Shown here piece by piece: positions 25,763 through 36,700 of a DNA stretch of 51,367 bases. The stretch covers positions 1 to 51,367 of the forward strand of contig CANLKN010000015.1 in the NCBI GenBank assembly GCA_947491475.1. The letters run 5' to 3'. The DNA comes from Akkermansiaceae bacterium (GTDB lineage Bacteria > Verrucomicrobiota > Verrucomicrobiia > Verrucomicrobiales > Akkermansiaceae). The stretch's first letter is position 1; every line of letters starts with the position of its first letter. The position numbers and the translations under genes were made by a program. A model generated the notes under the pieces. The model made no database searches. It had not been told where the DNA came from and saw only the letters and a program-made list of their open reading frames with translations.

Positions 25763-26644
25763 TCAATGTCCGTGTTCACCCTCTTCATCGTGGGTGCACA
25801 TCAGCGAGGTGAATACGGCGGTGAGAAGGGTGAAAACGAGGGCTTGGATGGCTCCGACCATCAGTTCGAGGAAATAGAACGGCAGCGCGGCCAGCCAGCC
25901 GAACCACTTGCCGCCCATGTAAAGCATCAGCTCCAACAGGCTCTCCCCGGCATAGATGTTTCCGTAGAGACGGAAGGTCAGCGTGAGCGGGCGGATCAAG
26001 ATGGAGACCACTTCCAGGAAGCCGACGAGGAAGAAGATCGCAATCAGCATGATCTTGATGAAGCCCTTGCCCTCGCCTTGATAGACGAAGATGTGGGCGA
26101 GAAAACCGCCGGGTCCGTTGGCTTTGACCGACCAGTAAAGCCACATTGCAAAGAACGCCAGCGCCAGGCCGAGCGTCATGTTGAGGTCCGCATTGGCACC
26201 GCGCAGGAAGGGTGCCCACTCGATGATCTTGCCGGCCTCGTTGACGCGATTGATGCCGATGGTGCCGACACCCGGGAACAAGCCCATCCAGTTGGCGCAG
26301 ATGATAAAGATGAAAATGGAGCCGAAAAACCAGAAAGTGTCGCGGGCCAGCTTGGCACCCATGATGGTGGCGAGGAAGTCCTGAAGCCCTTCAATCACAG
26401 TTTCCAACAGGTTTTGGAGGCCGGAAGGCACCAGGCTGATCTTGCGGGTGGCGAGCTGCGCGATGAAGATGATCACTGCGGCAACCAGCCACATGGCGAC
26501 CATCGAATTGGTGATCTTGAAAAATCCAAAATCCACAAGAACCGGCGCGTTGAAAGGCAGTTCGTGGTGGCCATCCCCGGCGGCTTGGAGAGGAAGCGCG
26601 AGTCCGAAGAGCCAGACGGCGATGATGGTGGGAAAATGGCGCAT
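25763..26644 (-). CDS. atpB: ATP synthase Fo a subunit
   Basis: A 293-residue membrane subunit forming the proton half-channels. The essential Arg is Arg225 in LTLTFRLYGNIYAGE. An N-terminal signal-like segment (1-21) precedes the first true helix. The C-terminus ends in CTHDEEGEHGH. It is the first gene of the minus-strand operon atpB-E-F-H-A-G-D-C. No atpI or atpZ precedes it; the 206-base gap to pyrG (26645-26850) holds no recognisable gene and presumably carries the operon promoter. Confidence 0.96.
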   Translation of the reverse strand: MRHFPTIIAVWLFGLALPLQAAGDGHHELPFNAPVLVDFGFFKITNSMVAMWLVAAVIIFIAQLATRKISLVPSGLQNLLETVIEGLQDFLATIMGAKLARDTFWFFGSIFIFIICANWMGLFPGVGTIGINRVNEAGKIIEWAPFLRGANADLNMTLGLALAFFAMWLYWSVKANGPGGFLAHIFVYQGEGKGFIKIMLIAIFFLVGFLEVVSILIRPLTLTFRLYGNIYAGESLLELMLYMGGKWFGWLAALPFYFLELMVGAIQALVFTLLTAVFTSLMCTHDEEGEHGH

Positions 26645-26850
26645 GCGTGGGTAGCGGTGGCGGCGGGCGCGCGGTTTTTAATGAGGATCGCGCGGTGGGC
26701 AAGTTCTAAAGTTGAAAATTTCCGGCAAGCCACGCCTTTTTTTGTAGAACACGCCGAGACTGATGATTCCCAATTCGCAAAGATCTCAGCTCTGGCATGG
26801 GCGCGCGGGCCGTTCACTGCGGGAAAAGAGGAACCCGGTTTCAAGCGCCC

Positions 26851-28470
26851 TCAGCTCTTCTTGTGTGCATGGTCGAGGGCGGCGGCGATGAAGCCGGAGA
26901 ACAAGGGATGCGGGCGGTTCGGCTTGGACTGGAACTCGGGGTGGAACTGTGCGCCGACATGGAATGGATGATCCGCGAGCTCGATGATCTCCACCAGGCC
27001 TTCCTCGGCCGAGACCGACGAGATCACCAGCCCCGCTTCCTGCAGCTGCTCCTGATAGTCGGAGTTGAATTCATAGCGGTGGCGGTGGCGCTCGTGGATG
27101 CGGTCCTTATTGCCATAGAGGTCTGCGGCCTTGGTGCCGGCGAAGAGGATCGACTCGCATGAACCAAGCCGCATGGTGGCCCCCATGTCCTCGATGCCCT
27201 TCTGCTCTTCCTGCAAACAAATCACCGGATGCACGGTGGTTTTGTCGAACTCGGTGGAGTTCGCATCCTTCAGGCCGCAGACGTTGCGTGCAAACTCGAT
27301 AGTGGCGATTTGCATGCCCAGACAGATGCCAAAATACGGAATCTTGTTCTCGCGGGCATATTGAGCCGCCATGATTTTACCTTCCGTCCCGCGGTCGCCG
27401 AATCCGCCGGGAACCAGGATGCCGTCCACTTCGCCAATGATGGCTTTCGCGCCGTGGTCCTCCACCGACTCGGTGTCCACGCGCATGATCTGCACCTTGG
27501 TATCATGATGTGCGCCGGCGTGGATAAGCGATTCGTAGATCGACTTGTAAGCGTCCTGCAGCTCAATGTATTTGCCGGCCACGGCGATGGTCACCTTGTG
27601 CTTCGGATGGATCACTCGCTGGACAAAATTCTCCCAATCCTCAAGCGCCGGCGAAGGCGTGTGACCGAGGCCGATCTTGTCCACCACCAAGCGGTCGATC
27701 TTGTCTCGGCGGAGGTCGAGCGGGCATTCGTAAATCGTATGGGCCACATCGCGGAAGGCGACGACGTTCTTGCGCTCGACGTTGCAGAACATGGCGATCT
27801 TCTTGCGGTTGTCCTCATCAAGATCCGCCTCGGTGCGGCAGATGATGATGTCCGGCTGGATGCCGATCTCGCGGAGTTTCGCCACCGATTGCTGGGTGGG
27901 TTTGGTTTTCACCTCGCCGGCGGCCTTGATGTAGGGCAGCAGCGTGACATGGATGAAACAAACGTTGTCCTTGCCCACTTCCAGAGCGTATTGGCGCAGC
28001 GCTTCGAGGAAAAGAAGGCCCTCCATGTCGCCCACGGTGCCGCCGATCTCGGTGATGAGCACGTCCACGTCCGGGTTGTTGGCGGTCACGCCCTGAAGGC
28101 GGGATTTGATCTCATCGGTGACGTGTGGGATGAACTGCACGGTCTTGCCGAGATACTCGCCACGGCGTTCCTTCTTGATCACGGAATCGAAAACCTGGCC
28201 GGAGGTGAGGTTGTTCATTCTTGATAGAACTCCGGAGGTGAAACGCTCGTAATGGCCGAGGTCGAGATCCGTCTCCGCGCCGTCGTCGAGCACATAGACC
28301 TCGCCGTGTTGATAGGGCGACATGGTGCCGGGATCGACGTTGAGGTAGGGATCAAACTTCTGCATGAGCACCTTGAGACCGCGTGCTTCGAGCAGCGTGC
28401 CGATGGATGCGGCCGCGAGGCCCTTGCCGAGTGAGGAAACAACGCCGCCGGTGACAAAGATGTATTTCAT
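26851..28470 (-). CDS. pyrG: CTP synthase
   Basis: 539 residues. The N-terminal synthetase domain starts [17 protein letters not shown] (P-loop) and binds UTP and ATP. The C-terminal class I glutamine amidotransferase domain has the nucleophile Cys383 in YFGICLGMQ and the His/Glu pair in FHPEFQSKP. It makes CTP from UTP. It overlaps kdsB by 4 bp (28467-28470), which fits because KdsB uses CTP. Confidence 0.98.
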   Translation of the reverse strand: MKYIFVTGGVVSSLGKGLAAASIGTLLEARGLKVLMQKFDPYLNVDPGTMSPYQHGEVYVLDDGAETDLDLGHYERFTSGVLSRMNNLTSGQVFDSVIKKERRGEYLGKTVQFIPHVTDEIKSRLQGVTANNPDVDVLITEIGGTVGDMEGLLFLEALRQYALEVGKDNVCFIHVTLLPYIKAAGEVKTKPTQQSVAKLREIGIQPDIIICRTEADLDEDNRKKIAMFCNVERKNVVAFRDVAHTIYECPLDLRRDKIDRLVVDKIGLGHTPSPALEDWENFVQRVIHPKHKVTIAVAGKYIELQDAYKSIYESLIHAGAHHDTKVQIMRVDTESVEDHGAKAIIGEVDGILVPGGFGDRGTEGKIMAAQYARENKIPYFGICLGMQIATIEFARNVCGLKDANSTEFDKTTVHPVICLQEEQKGIEDMGATMRLGSCESILFAGTKAADLYGNKDRIHERHRHRYEFNSDYQEQLQEAGLVISSVSAEEGLVEIIELADHPFHVGAQFHPEFQSKPNRPHPLFSGFIAAALDHAHKKS

Positions 28471-29240
28471 GGGAGTGCCAAGTGATCAGGGAATGAGAGG
28501 ATGCGTTCGATTGCGAGGGCTTGTTGCGGGGTATCGACACCGGGCGAGGTATCGTTTGTTAGAATCACCTTGATCGAGGCGCCGTTTTCAAGGGCGCGGA
28601 GTTGTTCGAGCGACTCGGCTATTTCCAGCGGCGAGGGTGGCCAGGCGACGAAGCGTTCGAGAAAACTCCGGCTGTAGGCGTAGATGCCCTTGTGGCGCAG
28701 CACCGGCAGGCCGGGCACCGCGTTGCGGAAAAACGGCACGGGCGAGCGCGAGAAATACAGCGCGCGGCCGTCGAGTGCGGTGACGACTTTCACCACATTG
28801 GGGTCGAGCACCGCCGGATCAGCGGGATCGAGCGGGTTGGCGGCGGTGGCCATGTCGAGCGCGGGATCCGCAGTCATGGTGGCCGCGAGCTCGTCGATGA
28901 GCGAGGGCTCGATGAGCGGTTCGTCGCCCTGGATGTTGACGATGTGGGTGGCCTGCGGCACGGCGCGCGCGGCCTCGGCAATGCGATCAGTGCCAGTTGG
29001 GTGTTCAGGCGAGGTCATCACGGCGTGTCCGCCGAAGTTTTCCACAGCCTGCAGAATCCGTGCGTCATCGGTGGCCACCAGGATTTCATCCAGCCGAACG
29101 CATTGCCGGCAGCGCTCCCACACGTGCTGGATCAATGGTTTGCCGGCGATGATATGGAGCGGTTTGCCGGGGAAGCGGGTGGAGCCCCAGCGCGCGGGAA
29201 GGACTCCAAGAACATGGAAATGGGAAGAGGAAAGAGGCAC
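28467..29240 (-). CDS. kdsB: 3-deoxy-manno-octulosonate cytidylyltransferase
   Basis: 257 residues. KdsB activates Kdo as CMP-Kdo for lipid A-core synthesis, evidence of an LPS-type outer membrane. The nucleotide-binding motif is [14 protein letters not shown] (15-28). [16 protein letters not shown] and [11 protein letters not shown] are also present. The start is a GTG (29238-29240); no ATG precedes the conserved part. The upstream spacer (29241-29395) holds nothing recognisable. Confidence 0.95.
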   Translation of the reverse strand: MPLSSSHFHVLGVLPARWGSTRFPGKPLHIIAGKPLIQHVWERCRQCVRLDEILVATDDARILQAVENFGGHAVMTSPEHPTGTDRIAEAARAVPQATHIVNIQGDEPLIEPSLIDELAATMTADPALDMATAANPLDPADPAVLDPNVVKVVTALDGRALYFSRSPVPFFRNAVPGLPVLRHKGIYAYSRSFLERFVAWPPSPLEIAESLEQLRALENGASIKVILTNDTSPGVDTPQQALAIERILSFPDHLALP

Positions 29241-29395
29241 GCCTACTTATGGTTGCGCGACGCTATGGCAAGCCCCCGCCCGGGGACAAGCGCGGTTTCC
29301 ATAAATATACGCCATGCGCGGCCAACGTGAGCCGCGGGGCGGATGCCATGGGCGAGGCATACCATCATCACTTTCCGGGGTTCACTCTTCTTGAA

Positions 29396-31270
29396 TTACA
29401 AGCTCCGGCTTCTGATTTCCGCGGTGATTTCCGCGATGAACTCGTCCAACGGCTTCGCGCCGAGGTCGTCCTTGTCGCGGTGTCTAACGGAGACAGTGCC
29501 TTCGTCGGCCTCGCGCTGGCCGATGACGAGCATGTAGGGGACGCGGTCGAGGCGGGCGTTGCGGATTTTCGCGCCGATCTTGTCGGAGGTGCGGTCCACG
29601 GTGAGGCGGACGCCGGCGTCGGCGAGCTTGGCGGCGGCGGCTTCGGCGTGGTCGAGGGTTTTCTCGGAAATCGGCAGGATGCGGACTTGCTCGGGGGCGA
29701 GCCAGGTGGGGAACTTGCCTTCGAAGTGCTCGATGAGCAGCCCGGTGAATCGCTCCATCGAGCCGAATGGTGCGCGGTGGATCATCACCGGAATGTGCGG
29801 CTGGTTGTCCGCACCCACATAACTGAGGCCGAATCGAACAGGCAGGTTGTAGTCCACCTGCACGGTGCCGAGTTGCCAATCGCGGCCGATGACATCCTTG
29901 ACGACGAAATCGATTTTCGGACCGTAGAACGCGGCCTCGCCGATCTCCTCGGTGTATTCCACGCCGAGCGTTTGCACGGCATCGCGCAAGGCCGCTTCCG
30001 CCTTGTCCCAGTTTTCGGGTGAGCCGACGTATTTGTCGCTGTCCGGATCGCGCAGCGAGAGGCGCACGCGGTATTCGTGCATGCCGAGGGTTTTGAGCAC
30101 GGTTTTGACGAGGTCGAGGCAGCCGGTGACTTCCTGCGCCACTTGCTCGGGCGTGCAGAACAAGTGGGCGTCGTCCTGGGTGAAACCACGGACGCGGGTC
30201 ATGCCGCCAAGCTCGCCGGATTGTTCCCAACGATAAACGGTGCCGAATTCGGCGAGGCGGACAGGAAGATCGCGGTAGGAATGGTGGTCGCTCGCATAGA
30301 TCTTGATATGATGCGGGCAGTTCATCGGCTTGAGCAGATAACCTTCGTAGGTTCCGTCTGACAGGCCATTGACGAGTGTGGCGCAACTGGCGTCTTCATC
30401 GGCGAGTTTTTCCAACACATCGCGCTCGGCGATCGCCGGATACTGGCTTTCCTGATAGAACGGAAAGTGGCCGGAGGTGCGGTAGAGCTCGAGCTTGCCG
30501 ATGTGCGGGGTGAAAACCTGCGAGTATCCCTGCTTGTCGAGCTCGGCGGTGATGAAATCCTGAAGCGCGCGTCTAACAAGCGCGCCCTTCGGCTTCCAAA
30601 GGACGAGTCCCTGGCCTACCATTTCATCGATGTGGAAAAGCCCCAGCTCGCGTCCGAGGCGGCGGTGGTCGCGTTTTTTCGCCTCTTCCAGGCGGTTGAG
30701 GTGTTCCTCCAACAACTCCTTGTTTTCAAATGCGGTGCCGTAGAGCCGCTGAAGCTGGCCTTTCGACTCATCGCCCAGATAGAACGACGAGGAAACCGAC
30801 ATGAGTTTCACGTTCTTGCACTTCGAGGTGTAGCCGACGTGCGGGCCGGCGCAGAGATCGATGAACTCGCCGTTTTGAAAACACGAGATTTCCTCGCCTT
30901 CCGGGATCTTGTCGATGAGGTCGAGCTTGAAGCGCGAGGGATTGCCCGGGCGCTCGGAAAGTCCGCCGAGGCGGCCGCTTTCGGCCATGGCTTTTGCCTC
31001 GTCGCGCGAAATCGCCTTGTATTCGAACTTCTGGTTTTCCTTGGCGATTTTTTTCATCTCCGCCTCGATTTTCTCGAAGTCATCCGGAGTGATGCGGTGC
31101 TTCATGTCGAAGTCGTAATAAAACCCGTTCTCGACCGGCGGGCCGTAGGCAAACTGGGCGTCTGGCCAGATACGCAGGATGGCGGTGGCCATGACGTGGG
31201 CGCAGGAGTGGCGGAGGCGCTCCAGGTCGGTCATTTGCTGGCGTTCGTCGAGAGTCTTGCGTTCGTTCAT
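29396..31270 (-). CDS. thrS: threonine--tRNA ligase, without TGS domain
   Basis: 624 residues from the ATG at 31270 (MNERKTLDERQQM). The N2 editing domain starts almost at once, with the HxxxH zinc site H21-S-C-A-H25 and CAGPH further on. The class II core has the zinc-site segment MNCPHH, the motif 2 RWEQSGELGGMTRVRGF and a C-terminal anticodon domain. The N-terminal TGS domain of about 60 residues seen in most bacterial ThrRS is missing. The open frame continues upstream to 31462, but that part does not look like TGS and overlaps a plus-strand remnant. Confidence 0.95.
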   Translation of the reverse strand: MNERKTLDERQQMTDLERLRHSCAHVMATAILRIWPDAQFAYGPPVENGFYYDFDMKHRITPDDFEKIEAEMKKIAKENQKFEYKAISRDEAKAMAESGRLGGLSERPGNPSRFKLDLIDKIPEGEEISCFQNGEFIDLCAGPHVGYTSKCKNVKLMSVSSSFYLGDESKGQLQRLYGTAFENKELLEEHLNRLEEAKKRDHRRLGRELGLFHIDEMVGQGLVLWKPKGALVRRALQDFITAELDKQGYSQVFTPHIGKLELYRTSGHFPFYQESQYPAIAERDVLEKLADEDASCATLVNGLSDGTYEGYLLKPMNCPHHIKIYASDHHSYRDLPVRLAEFGTVYRWEQSGELGGMTRVRGFTQDDAHLFCTPEQVAQEVTGCLDLVKTVLKTLGMHEYRVRLSLRDPDSDKYVGSPENWDKAEAALRDAVQTLGVEYTEEIGEAAFYGPKIDFVVKDVIGRDWQLGTVQVDYNLPVRFGLSYVGADNQPHIPVMIHRAPFGSMERFTGLLIEHFEGKFPTWLAPEQVRILPISEKTLDHAEAAAAKLADAGVRLTVDRTSDKIGAKIRNARLDRVPYMLVIGQREADEGTVSVRHRDKDDLGAKPLDEFIAEITAEIRSRSL

Positions 31271-31304
31271 GGCGGGGAGAGGAAACCCGCACTGCGGCGC
31301 ATGA

Positions 31305-31457
31305 TCAACCCGAAAGGTGTGCCATGCGCGGACAGGAAAGGATGTGCTCGATGCCGAGGTCATCAATTTCAACAACACCGCCTCTGTCATCAATCCGGTG
31401 ATCTCCGACTCCAATTCGTGCCGCTGCACGGAAACCATGCGTTTGATGACTGCCTGA
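31305..31457 (+). pseudogene. possible C-terminal gene remnant
   Basis: Between thrS and the rhomboid gene, the plus frame from 31305 to the TGA at 31455-31457 has strongly GC-rich third positions. It reads as plausible protein: GKDVLDAEVINFNNTASVIN then PVISDSNSCRC. It has no start codon, and I cannot name a family. It is recorded as a relic only. Confidence 0.25.
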
Positions 31458-31554
31458 TCCATCGGTTCACCCGATTCCCACCGTCAGGTCCGGCACACTC
31501 CACAACAACCCTGCCGCCGTTTTTGCACCCGCCCGCTCTTCTTTTGGATAGGGA

Positions 31555-32277
31555 TTACCCGCCCTCCCGCCGGGCGCGGTCCCGGCGGAGGCTGGCCAGC
31601 GTGACGCGTGGCCGCAGGATCCAGCGGCCGTAGATCCAGCCCGCCAGCGCGCCGCCGAAGTGGCAGGCATGGCCGATCCGGAACCATGATCCCATGCCGT
31701 GATCCTCAAGCGCATTGCCCAGCGATGACAAACCGGGCAGATCGAGCGCCGGATTGATCAAAGCGAGGATCAATGCCGCCAGCAGGATGCCCAGCCCCAG
31801 GTTTTTGGCGGACAGCGGCACCGGCATCATCCGCGATTGCGGCGAGAGCGTGGTCAGCAGCAACAACAAGGCCAGGCAACCTCCGGACAAGCCGACGAGC
31901 AAGCCATTGCCTAACAGCAAATGTAACAACCCACCGGCCAGCACTCCCGCCGACGTCGCGAGCAGCATCACCGCTTTTCCCGCGATGTGCTCGATGCGCG
32001 CGCCCATGAGCAATAACAACAATCCGTTCAGCCCGAGATGCCACCAACCGCCATGCAGCAGGCCATGAGTGAAAACCTGCCACGGTTTTCCTGTTAGAAA
32101 ACCCTCCCGGCTCAGGCCGAAAGTTTCAAACCACCATGCGGCGTCATCCGATCCGCCAGGTAGGGAGATGAAAAGCTGGATTCCCGTCACCAGCGCCAGA
32201 CACGCCCATGAGGCCCGGGCTTGAAGGATTTGCCGCAGGTTTGCCGCCGGATTTGCGAGCGGACCAGATGCCTTCAT
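31555..32277 (-). CDS. rhomboid-family intramembrane serine protease
   Basis: 240 residues with about six membrane helices. The catalytic Ser131 lies in VGLSGG and the His206 in HACHFGGALAG. The conserved HGLLHGGWWHLGLNG (71-85) supplies the oxyanion-site His and Asn. Cleavage of membrane-protein segments is the expected activity; substrates are unknown. It follows nuoC after 35 bases on the same strand, so it may share its transcript. Confidence 0.88.
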   Translation of the reverse strand: MKASGPLANPAANLRQILQARASWACLALVTGIQLFISLPGGSDDAAWWFETFGLSREGFLTGKPWQVFTHGLLHGGWWHLGLNGLLLLLMGARIEHIAGKAVMLLATSAGVLAGGLLHLLLGNGLLVGLSGGCLALLLLLTTLSPQSRMMPVPLSAKNLGLGILLAALILALINPALDLPGLSSLGNALEDHGMGSWFRIGHACHFGGALAGWIYGRWILRPRVTLASLRRDRARREGG

Positions 32278-32312
32278 GATGCGGGTCGCCTGGCGGCCGT
32301 GATGCGCTCATC

Positions 32313-32882
32313 TCACTCCACCACCCGTGCGCGCGGCTCACGGCGGACGGTGTCCTCGCCGCCGGCACAAGTCACGAACGGCCCGCCTTCCAGCGGAGCC
32401 ACCCCACTGAAGGCGACATCCGGCATTTCCGATGGCCGCCCGGCGAGCGGAAAATCCTTCCTCAACGGGAAAAACGGATAGCCCTCCCACATCAGGATGC
32501 GCTTGAGATTCGGATGACCGGAAAACCGGATGCCCATCATGTCGTAAACCTCGCGTTCGTGCCAATCGGCACCCGGCCAGATGTCGGTGGCACTCGGCAC
32601 CTCCTCGTCCTCGGCCACCCTGGCCTTCACGCGCAGGTGTTTGGAGTCATCCACCGTCGCGATTTCATAAACCATCTCAAAACGCGGGTCGTCACCGAAG
32701 TGATCGATGCTCGAAACATCGAGAATCATCTCATAACCGAGCTTGTTGCGGCACTCCGCAAGCACATCGTGGAGGTCCGCAAGCCCGGTGATGAGGGTTT
32801 GCTCACTGCGGAACTCGACGGTTTCCAGAATCCGCGCACCAAAGGTTTCGCGGAGTTTCGTCACATCTTCTGCTGCTGGCAT
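32313..32882 (-). CDS. nuoC: NADH-quinone oxidoreductase subunit C
   Basis: 189 residues. The 30-kDa subunit signature (ATDIWPGADWHEREVYDMMG) is followed by HPNLKRILMWEGYPFFPLRKDFPL. It is a peripheral-arm subunit of respiratory complex I. It sits directly after nuoB, but nuoD does not follow, unlike in usual nuo operons. Confidence 0.95.
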   Translation of the reverse strand: MPAAEDVTKLRETFGARILETVEFRSEQTLITGLADLHDVLAECRNKLGYEMILDVSSIDHFGDDPRFEMVYEIATVDDSKHLRVKARVAEDEEVPSATDIWPGADWHEREVYDMMGIRFSGHPNLKRILMWEGYPFFPLRKDFPLAGRPSEMPDVAFSGVAPLEGGPFVTCAGGEDTVRREPRARVVE

Positions 32883-32897
32883 GGCTGGTAAAAAGTT

Positions 32898-33434
32898 TCA
32901 GGAAGCACCTTCGAAAAACACCTTCTTCTGGGCCATAGTGGACTCCTCGCCCTCGATCTTTTTCTGAAGCTGCATCAGCCCCTCAATCAATGCCTCGGGC
33001 CGCGGCGGGCAACCGGAAATATAGACGTCCACCGGGATCAGTTGGTCGATTCCCTGCAACACGGCGTAGCTGCGATACATGCCGCCGCTCGACGCACAAG
33101 CACCCATCGCCACGCACCATTTCGGCTCCGGCATCTGGTCCCAGATCCGTTTCACCGCCAGCGCCATCTTGTAAGTGACCGTGCCGGAAACAATCAGAAC
33201 ATCCGCCTGGCGCGGCGAAAACCGCATCACTTCCATCCCGAACCGCGAGATGTCAAAGCGGCTCGACGCCGTGGCCATGAGCTCGATCGCGCAGCAGGCC
33301 AGGCCCATCGGCATCGGCCACAACGAGTTCTTGCGCATCCAGTTGATGGCGGCATCCACGCGGGTGAGGATCACGTTGCCCTCGATTTTGGAATCGTAGG
33401 CGGTGTTTAGGGTGTTGGAGGAAGGGCTGACCAT
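32898..33434 (-). CDS. nuoB: NADH-quinone oxidoreductase subunit B
   Basis: 178 residues carrying cluster N2, next to the quinone site. The four cluster Cys are Cys47, Cys48 (GLACCAIE), Cys113 (GACASSGG) and Cys142 (SGCPPRP). The start [15 protein letters not shown] at 33434 gives a normal length; the open frame upstream is not nuo-like. No nuoA precedes it: the 291 bases up to 33725 contain no recognisable gene. Confidence 0.95.
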   Translation of the reverse strand: MVSPSSNTLNTAYDSKIEGNVILTRVDAAINWMRKNSLWPMPMGLACCAIELMATASSRFDISRFGMEVMRFSPRQADVLIVSGTVTYKMALAVKRIWDQMPEPKWCVAMGACASSGGMYRSYAVLQGIDQLIPVDVYISGCPPRPEALIEGLMQLQKKIEGEESTMAQKKVFFEGAS

Positions 33435-33725
33435 GGTGGAAACGGCTGGCCGGAATCTGGCGGCCGAACCCCGTTCTCTCAAGCCGTTTGTGAAAAAACC
33501 TTGATCCGTGCTTTCCTTCCCCGATTTGAAACGCCTTGTTCCGCCATTATTGCCAGTGGGGTGTTCCGCCCATGCGACGGAAATCGAACCCGTTGCCACT
33601 CGCTCAAACCGTCCCACCACCCTTCCATAAAAGTATTCTCATGAACACTCTTCGCGCTTTCCCTTATTCCGCCACGCAGTCCTTGCGCAGCGCCCATTTG
33701 ATTCCACCTTGAATCCCTGACACGG

Positions 33726-36700
33726 TTGCCTTTTCGATCATTGATTAGGCTGAAAACTCGATTCCTCCGCTTGTGGTTTCTCGGGTCAACGCTGCTTTGC
33801 GGTCCTGCGGAGGCGGTGAACTACGAGGTCTATCCTGGTTCCGCGTTTTATCTCACCCAGATGCTCGATCGCACCAAGTGGTCATTCGTTGCGGGCCAAT
33901 CCAACGGCATCTACCACCATCCGGTGGGTTTCAACGATCTCGACGCCACCCAGGAAACCACATACACCAGCCACTTCACCAACCGCTTCGCGATGGTCGA
34001 GGGCGACATGGGCAGTGGCTCGACCACCAGTGACGTGCCCAACCTCCAGCGCATGTCCGCGCTCGGGCTCACTCCGGTGGCCGCATTCGTCAACCGGGCC
34101 TCATCGAATCTCGCGACATGGCGGCAGTTGATCAGAAACAACGCCGCCGAGGGCGCGCCATCCTACGAGATGCTTGCGCCACATGTCATCGATGACAACC
34201 CGCTCGGTTGGAATGATCCGTCATACGATTACGCCCGCGACAACATGCGGGTGCCCGGATGCATCGGAAGCGGCGTGGACGCCCCGGTGTATCTTTTTGT
34301 AAACCGGGACCAGGCCTACCGTCAAAGCATCTACGATCTGCAGGAATGGACCGTTTCCAACGGCAGGGAGTTCAACTATCTGCTCTCTCCCAACTTCAGC
34401 TACAACGCCGCGCTGCTCGCGGATACCCAAACCACCGTCCGCGCGCTGGAGGACAATGGCCACGAACCCGATGTCTATGGCATCGTGCTCTATGGCGAGC
34501 GACCGGTCGCTTTGACTCCGGAAAAAGTAAACGTCAATGGAGTCGATCGGGCTGCGTCCACCATCACCGGACTCGCATACTGGCTGTTGAAACATCACGA
34601 TGGCGAACCCGGCACGCTCGATCTCAGTGCGATCCACGGCGAAACCACCCATGGCGGCGGCGTGATGCAGCCCACGCTTGCGACACCCTCGCAGATCGTT
34701 CCGCTTTCCTCCACTGCCAGCCGCACGTTCACGCTTCGCCTGAATAATACCAGTCCGTGGCTGGACTACGCCGGAGTGCTCCGCGCCCGTGCTCACGGCA
34801 GCGTCGCGGATTGGACGATCACCTTCACCATGGGCACCCGGGATGTGACGGCCCAGGTGCTTTCCGCAGACGGGAAACTTTTCGTTGGTGCCGACCGCTG
34901 GATGCCCGGATCCCAGCACGAACTTACCATGACGATCACGCCTAACGGATCTCCCGGTCCGCTCAAGCTGGTCGTCGAGGCGCTGCCTCACGCCGGCATC
35001 GACCACGCGCTGGATGTGCTTTCCTTCGAATTGGGGACCCACGGCAATACTCCGCCGACGCTCGCTTTGAACACGATCCCGCAAATCACCCGCGAAGCGC
35101 TGCCCTTCGGGCCGCTCTGGTTCACCTGTGGCGATGCCGAAACCAGCTCCACTTCCCTTGTGGTAAGCGCTTCGTCATCGGACACGCTGCTCGTTCCAAA
35201 CAACAACATCAGCCTCGGCCAAAACGGAGTGCAGCGCTGGCTCCGCGTCGTCCCGGCCACCGGGCGCTGGGGCATCACCAACATTTCCGTGACGGTCAGT
35301 GACAGTGTTTCCAGCGTGACGAAGTCGTTTGCTTTGACAGTCGATCGCACCACCGTGCTGCCCGTCGTGAAGGCGGACAATCCGCTCAACCTTGAACTCG
35401 ACGAGAGTTGGCAGGGCTCGGTGAGACCAGGACCAGTCAACCAGGCCGTGTGGGATGCCACAGTCACGCGGCCGAACTCAGTGAACCTGGCTGCGGACTT
35501 CGAACTGGCCGGCCTTCGCATTACCAACCCCGGCGGCGATGTCACCATCAACGGAACATCCACGCTCTCCATCGGTATTTCGGGTATCGACATGGCAAGT
35601 TCGACACGGAACCTGACACTCCATGCTCCGCTGGCCTTGGACGAATCGGCTGAATGGAAAATCGCCACCAGCCGGCTTGTGCGTGTGACACAAGACATCA
35701 CCGGCAGCGGAGGCATCGCAAAATCCGGCGGCGGCCGGCTTGAACTTCTGGGCGATGACACTTTCACCGGTCAGCTTTCCACCCATGGCGGCGAAATGGT
35801 CAAGAGCGGCTCCGGCGCTCAGTCCAGCACCATGGTTACGGACAACGCGCGGTTCCGTGCTTCCCACAGCGGCGCTTTCGGCATGGGCGACCTCAGCGTC
35901 GGCGCGGCTAACAACTACACTGGCGGCATCATCCTTTCAGGTGACATCTCCGTATTAACTGAAAAATCAGTGACTATCGCCGCCCGCAACAGCAATACCG
36001 ACGCCGTTTCAAGCGTTTCGGGAAACAATACTTTCGGCGGCAACGTCGCATTCGGAACGGGCGGCGTATTTTACGGCTTCAGCAGCACGGGCGGACTCCT
36101 GACACTATCAGGAAACTTTTCGTCCAAGGCCACCGGCAACCGCAACTTCACACTGCGCGGCGCGGGGGATGGACGCATGACAGGAAAAATTTCCGACGGC
36201 AGTGGTGTTGTCGGACTGGTCAAGAGCGGTTCCGGCACATGGTCTCTCGCCGGGGTCCACACATTCAGCGGTGCCGTCAGCCATCAGGAAGGAACGCTTG
36301 GAGTTTTCAGTCCGCTTGCGAAGCAGGCGGTGACGGTTTATCCGGGCGCGGTTCTGACGGGAAATGGAACACTGGGAGGAAGCGTTTCAATATCAGGAAT
36401 CCACTCGCCCGGCGATGGGGTGGGAAGCCAGTCCATTCAGGGACCGCTTTCCTATCAGGACGGCGCCCGCATCCGCTGGGAGATTGGCGGCCAGTCGCCA
36501 TCAGGTGACCTGATCACCGCGGCCGCTGTCACGGTTGCAAGCGGCGCATCCATTGATGTGGTTGCGAATACTCCGAACGGCACCGTGGATTTCACCCTTC
36601 CATTCTGGCGCGAAGCCAGGACCTGGCCCGTTCTAACAGCGAACTCGATCGCCGGTTCCTTCACCCTGGCTTCCGGCGCGGTCGATTCGACTGGCGGCTC

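Noticed and set aside
25556-26971. 471-codon plus-strand open frame opposite atpB and atpE
   Set aside because: The ATP synthase a and c subunits lie on the minus strand; the plus frame is low-complexity acidic shadow.
31271-31462. 64-codon upstream extension of thrS
   Set aside because: It does not resemble a TGS domain, and the ATG at 31270 begins the conserved protein.
33555-33620. tRNA-like sequence on the minus strand (T-arm ACGGG-TTCGATT-TCCGT, preceded by a GGAAGGGTGG stretch reminiscent of tRNA-Ser)
   Set aside because: The acceptor ends do not pair, and no anticodon arm is present. It is at best a decayed tRNA or attachment-site scrap, and the T-arm consensus can occur by chance.
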